NCBI GenBank assembly: GCA_943369755.1
Contig: CALROG020000008.1
Location: forward strand, 1 to 64,000
Reading direction: 5' to 3'
From: CALROG01 sp943369755
GTDB lineage: Bacteria; Pseudomonadota; Gammaproteobacteria; Burkholderiales; Burkholderiaceae_C
DNA: 64,000 bases
Made by a program: the position numbers and the translations under genes. The notes under the pieces were generated by a model. It worked only from the letters and a program-made list of their open reading frames with translations. It was not told the DNA's origin and searched no databases. Every line of letters starts with the position of its first letter. Within the stretch, counting starts at the first letter, position 1. Positions 61,230 to 64,000 of the stretch are shown here, one piece after another.

Positions 61230-62048
61230 TCAGGTGGCCAGAAAGTCCCGGATGGCAAACAGCGTGGCCTCGGGTGTCTCGGTCATCTGGTGGTGGCCCA
61301 CAGGCAGGCTGGCCACTTTGAAGCTCTTGCCCGTCGCCTTTGCCTTGTCAATCAGGGGCTGGGCTGCTTTGGCCATGGTCATTTGGTCCTGCGCACCCAG
61401 CACAAACAGCACGGGGGCTGTGACCTGCGCGATAGCGTTTTCGCCGTTCGCATAGCTGTCGCAGGCTTTGAAGCCGCGATGAAACACATTGACCTTGGGG
61501 TTGCTGCGCAGCACGCGCCGGCCCAGCGCCAGGCTCGCGCCAAAAATCCAGGTGCCGGGCCCCAGCGTGGACGGCGGGACGGCCAGCGTGCTGCGGCTGA
61601 ACACATTGATCATCTGTAGTGCCTTTTCGGGCTCGTTGAGCGAGGCATCCAGCAGCATTTGCGACACCTTCATCGGGAAGGCCGTGCCCACCAGCACCAG
61701 GTGGCTCACACGGTCTTGCAGCCGTGAAGCTGCTTCCAGCGCAATCAGCGAGCCCCAGCTGTGGCCGACCAGCGCAGCCTTTTCAACGCCCGCTGCGTCC
61801 AGCAGCGCGGTGACGAAGGCGGCTGCTTCCTCCACCGATGAGGGGGCTTCGCCTTCGCTGCGGCAGTGGCCGGGCAGGTCTACCGCCAGCACGTTCCAGC
61901 CGTGGTTGGCCAGGTAGCGGCTTTGCAGGACCCATACGCTGTGGTCGTTGACCACGCCGTGGATGAAGACCACGGTGGGTTTGGTGGCGTCAAAAGACTT
62001 GCCGCCGGTGTAGCAGTAGGTGTTGGTGCCGTTGACGGACAGATACAT
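61230..62048 (-). CDS. Alpha/beta hydrolase
   Basis: 272 aa. VVFIHGVVNDHSVW oxyanion region, nucleophile elbow LVGHSWGSLIALEAA, Asp in LGAQDQMT and late His in LPVGHHQMTETP. Family-level similarity to esterase/haloperoxidase-type hydrolases. Only 2 bp separate it from the sulfhydrylase gene upstream, so they form an operon; the biological link is unclear. Confidence 0.87.
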   Translation of the reverse strand: MYLSVNGTNTYCYTGGKSFDATKPTVVFIHGVVNDHSVWVLQSRYLANHGWNVLAVDLPGHCRSEGEAPSSVEEAAAFVTALLDAAGVEKAALVGHSWGSLIALEAASRLQDRVSHLVLVGTAFPMKVSQMLLDASLNEPEKALQMINVFSRSTLAVPPSTLGPGTWIFGASLALGRRVLRSNPKVNVFHRGFKACDSYANGENAIAQVTAPVLFVLGAQDQMTMAKAAQPLIDKAKATGKSFKVASLPVGHHQMTETPEATLFAIRDFLAT

Positions 62049-62050
62049 GG

Positions 62051-63361
62051 TCAGGCCCCCGCTTTCTCGGCGGCCTTGAGGGCGCGCTTGAGGTCGTCGA
62101 TCAAATCGTCCGGGTCTTCCAGGCCGATCGACAGGCGGATGGTGCCCTGGCTGATGCCGGCATTCACCAGTGCCTCGTCGCTCATGCGAAAGTGGGTGGT
62201 GCTGGCCGGGTGGATCACCAACGAACGGCAGTCGCCCACGTTGGCCAGGTGGCTGAAGACCTTGAGCGTTTCAATCAGTTTTTTGCCCTGCTCGCGGTTG
62301 CCCTTGATATCAAAGCTGAACACGCTGCCCGCGCCTTTGGGCAACAGCTTTTGCGCCAGCGCATGGCTGGGGTGGCTTTGCAGCATGGGGTGACCGACCC
62401 GCGCCACAAACGGCTGGCTGGCCAGAAACTCCACCACGCGGCAGGTGTTGCTCATGTGGCGCGCCATGCGCAGTGGCAGGGTTTCAATGCCCTGCAAAAT
62501 CAGCCAGGCGGTGTGCGGGCTCATGCAGGCACCAAAGTCGCGCAGGCCCTCGCGCCGCGCGCGCAGCAAAAACGCACCGATGGTGGACTCTTCGGTGAAC
62601 ACCATGTTGTGAAAGCCGTCATAGGGCTGGGTCAGTTCGGTAAAGCGGCCCGCTGCCTTGGGGCCGTCCCAGTCAAAGCTGCCGCCGTCCACCACAATGC
62701 CGCCAATCACCGTGCCGTGGCCACTCAAAAACTTGGTGGCCGAGTGATACACCAGGTCAGCGCCCAGCGCCAGCGGTTGCTGCAGGTAAGGGGAAGTAAG
62801 GGTTGCGTCTACCAGCAGCGGCACACCGGCCTCATGCGCAATGGCCGAGATGGTGGGAATGTCCAGCACGTCCAGCCCTGGGTTGCCCACCGTTTCGCCA
62901 AACAGCAGCTTGGTGTTGGGGCGGATGGCGGCACGCCAGCCGTCGATGTCGCCGGGCTTCACAAAAGTGGTGTCAATGCCAAAGCGGCGCAGGGTGTAGT
63001 GCAGAAGGTTCTGGCTGCCGCCATACAGCGCGGTGCTGGCCACGATGTGCGAGCCCGCGCCCATGAGCGTGGCCACCGCCAGGTGCAGCGCGGCCTGGCC
63101 GCTGGCGGTAGCAATCGCACCAATGCCGCCTTCCAGCGCCGCCACGCGTTGTTCCAGCACCGCGTTGGTGGGGTTGCTGATGCGGCTGTACACATGGCCG
63201 GCGCGCTCCAGGTTGAACAGCGCGGCGGCATGGTCGCTGGACTCGAACACGAACGAGGTGGTCAGGTGAATCGGGGTGGCGCGGGCACCGGTGGTGGGGT
63301 CTGGCGCGGCACCGGCGTGCAGGGCCAGGGTGTCAAAGCCAGGGTCAGCGTATCCAGGCAT
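62051..63361 (-). CDS. PLP-dependent O-acetylhomoserine sulfhydrylase (MetY-like)
   Basis: 436 aa from ATG 63361 with CGGAGA upstream. Cys/Met metabolism PLP family: PIHLTTSFVFESSDHAAALF, YSRISNPTNAVLEQRVAALE, and the PLP lysine in YHSATKFLSGHGTVIGG. Length (about 430) and the opening favour O-acetylhomoserine aminocarboxypropyltransferase over MetB/MetC. Makes homocysteine from O-acetylhomoserine and sulfide. Confidence 0.92.
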   Translation of the reverse strand: MPGYADPGFDTLALHAGAAPDPTTGARATPIHLTTSFVFESSDHAAALFNLERAGHVYSRISNPTNAVLEQRVAALEGGIGAIATASGQAALHLAVATLMGAGSHIVASTALYGGSQNLLHYTLRRFGIDTTFVKPGDIDGWRAAIRPNTKLLFGETVGNPGLDVLDIPTISAIAHEAGVPLLVDATLTSPYLQQPLALGADLVYHSATKFLSGHGTVIGGIVVDGGSFDWDGPKAAGRFTELTQPYDGFHNMVFTEESTIGAFLLRARREGLRDFGACMSPHTAWLILQGIETLPLRMARHMSNTCRVVEFLASQPFVARVGHPMLQSHPSHALAQKLLPKGAGSVFSFDIKGNREQGKKLIETLKVFSHLANVGDCRSLVIHPASTTHFRMSDEALVNAGISQGTIRLSIGLEDPDDLIDDLKRALKAAEKAGA

Positions 63362-63453
63362 GTCGTCTCCGGGTAACTCTGTTGTAGAACAGCCCGGCAT
63401 TGTGGGCTATATTCGTTTCAGGGCCAGTCACGCCGGTACCAGAGGAGAAAGCC

Positions 63454-63912
63454 ATGAAAGTCAGCGACATTCTGCGGGTCAAGGGCAACACCCTGTACAC
63501 CGCCACCCCCGACGAACCCCTTGCCAATGCGCTGGCCATCATGAGCGAGAAAGACATCGGCTCGCTGGTGGTCATGGAGCACGGCGACCTGATCGGCATG
63601 CTGACGTTTCGCGAGGTTATTGCCTGCGTCGTCAAAAACGGCGGGGCGGTGGGTACCACCCTGGTGCGCACGGCAATGGACGACCATCCGCTGACCTGCA
63701 CCAGCGAGACCGAACTCGACGAAGTGCGCCGCATGATGCTGGACCGCCATGCCCGCTACATGCCGGTGATGGACAAACGCATGCTGATGGGCGTGATCAG
63801 CTTCTACGACGTGGCCAAGGCTGTAGTGGACAGCCAGAACTTTGAGAACAAGATGCTCAAGGCCTACATTCGCGACTGGCCGGGCGAGGAAGAAGAAGCG
63901 CCCAAGGCCTGA
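63454..63912 (+). CDS. CBS-domain protein
   Basis: 152 aa with AGAGGAG upstream. Two CBS motifs: residues 1-60 (KVSDILRVKGNTLYTATPDE ... GSLVVMEHGDLIGMLT) and about 68-130 (CTSETELDEVRRMMLDRHAR, YMPVMDKRMLMGVISF). Stand-alone CBS pairs bind adenine nucleotides and regulate partners; partner unknown. Confidence 0.9.
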   Translation: MKVSDILRVKGNTLYTATPDEPLANALAIMSEKDIGSLVVMEHGDLIGMLTFREVIACVVKNGGAVGTTLVRTAMDDHPLTCTSETELDEVRRMMLDRHARYMPVMDKRMLMGVISFYDVAKAVVDSQNFENKMLKAYIRDWPGEEEEAPKA

Positions 63913-63915
63913 GGT

Positions 63916-64000
63916 TCACCCCATGCTGGCGTGAATCACTTCCCGCACCCGCGGGTAAATTTGCTGGTTCCATTTGCGGCCGCTGAACACCCCGTAGTGG
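63916..64000 (-). CDS. phaZ: Partial CDS, C-terminus of probable PHA depolymerase
   Basis: The minus strand is open from the window edge to the TGA at 63916-63918, giving 27 codons: HYGVFSGRKWNQQIYPRV, then REVIHASMG. This matches the HYGVFNGRRW-type ending of intracellular polyhydroxybutyrate depolymerase PhaZ. Only the tail is visible, so the call rests on a short motif. Confidence 0.65.
   Translation of the reverse strand, partial: HYGVFSGRKWNQQIYPRVREVIHASMG

Overview
The window is a contiguous piece of a high-GC betaproteobacterial chromosome, most likely Burkholderiales, family Comamonadaceae (Rhodoferax/Polaromonas/Acidovorax-like; the genus cannot be fixed from the sequence alone). 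Reasons: the order gyrA-pheA-tyrA-(aroA-cmk fusion)-rpsA-ihfB-lapA-lapB-hldA-hldD, a tmRNA whose tag reads ANDERFALAA, a barrel-less OmpA-family protein, Bug/TctC solute receptors, many GTG/TTG starts and densely packed genes with ATGA/TGATG overlaps. There is no prophage, IS element, CRISPR array, rRNA or canonical tRNA gene. No gene-free stretch exceeds 300 bases.

Region by region. 1-4 kb: a 240-bp palindromic dispersed element, then coxE-coxG-xdhC-like maturation genes for a molybdenum hydroxylase/CODH-type enzyme, followed by a hicB-hicA toxin-antitoxin pair and a 35-bp duplicated scrap of the xdhC gene. 4-18 kb: crcB and two TRAP transporter sets around a racemase, a LysR regulator, a D-glutamate cyclase-family protein, a third TRAP receptor and an ATP-dependent 5-oxoprolinase. 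I read this as an uptake and hydrolysis island for 5-oxoproline (pyroglutamate) or a close analogue. 18-32 kb: a helix-hairpin-helix protein with an Ala/Lys tail, LPS heptose genes (hldD, hldA), lapB-lapA, ihfB, rpsA, aromatic amino-acid genes and gyrA, all leftward. 31.7-34.3 kb: ompA-like, ubiG, gph and ssrA. 34.3-42.5 kb: assorted metabolic and membrane genes. 42.5-47.4 kb: nitrogen control (glnA with sigma-54/NtrC sites, a small exported protein, glnL, glnG). 47.4-50.1 kb: a leftward run ccdA-ccdB-thyA-folA-xthA with almost no spacing. 50-64 kb: malic enzyme, GST, FAD-linked oxidase, YihY, a tctDE-tctC set with a divergent Bug receptor, P450, hydrolase, a Cys/Met sulfhydrylase, a CBS protein and the 3' end of a probable PHA depolymerase.

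The most striking unexplained signal is a dispersed repeat of exactly 50 bp, present nine times (plus one half-copy) with no length variation. Six of the nine full copies run into genes: inside folA and a P450 gene, as the signal peptide of a deacetylase, and as the last codons plus stop of crcB, yihY and an FAD-oxidase gene. Only three of its six frames are used, which suggests it inserts into, and is domesticated by, coding sequence.
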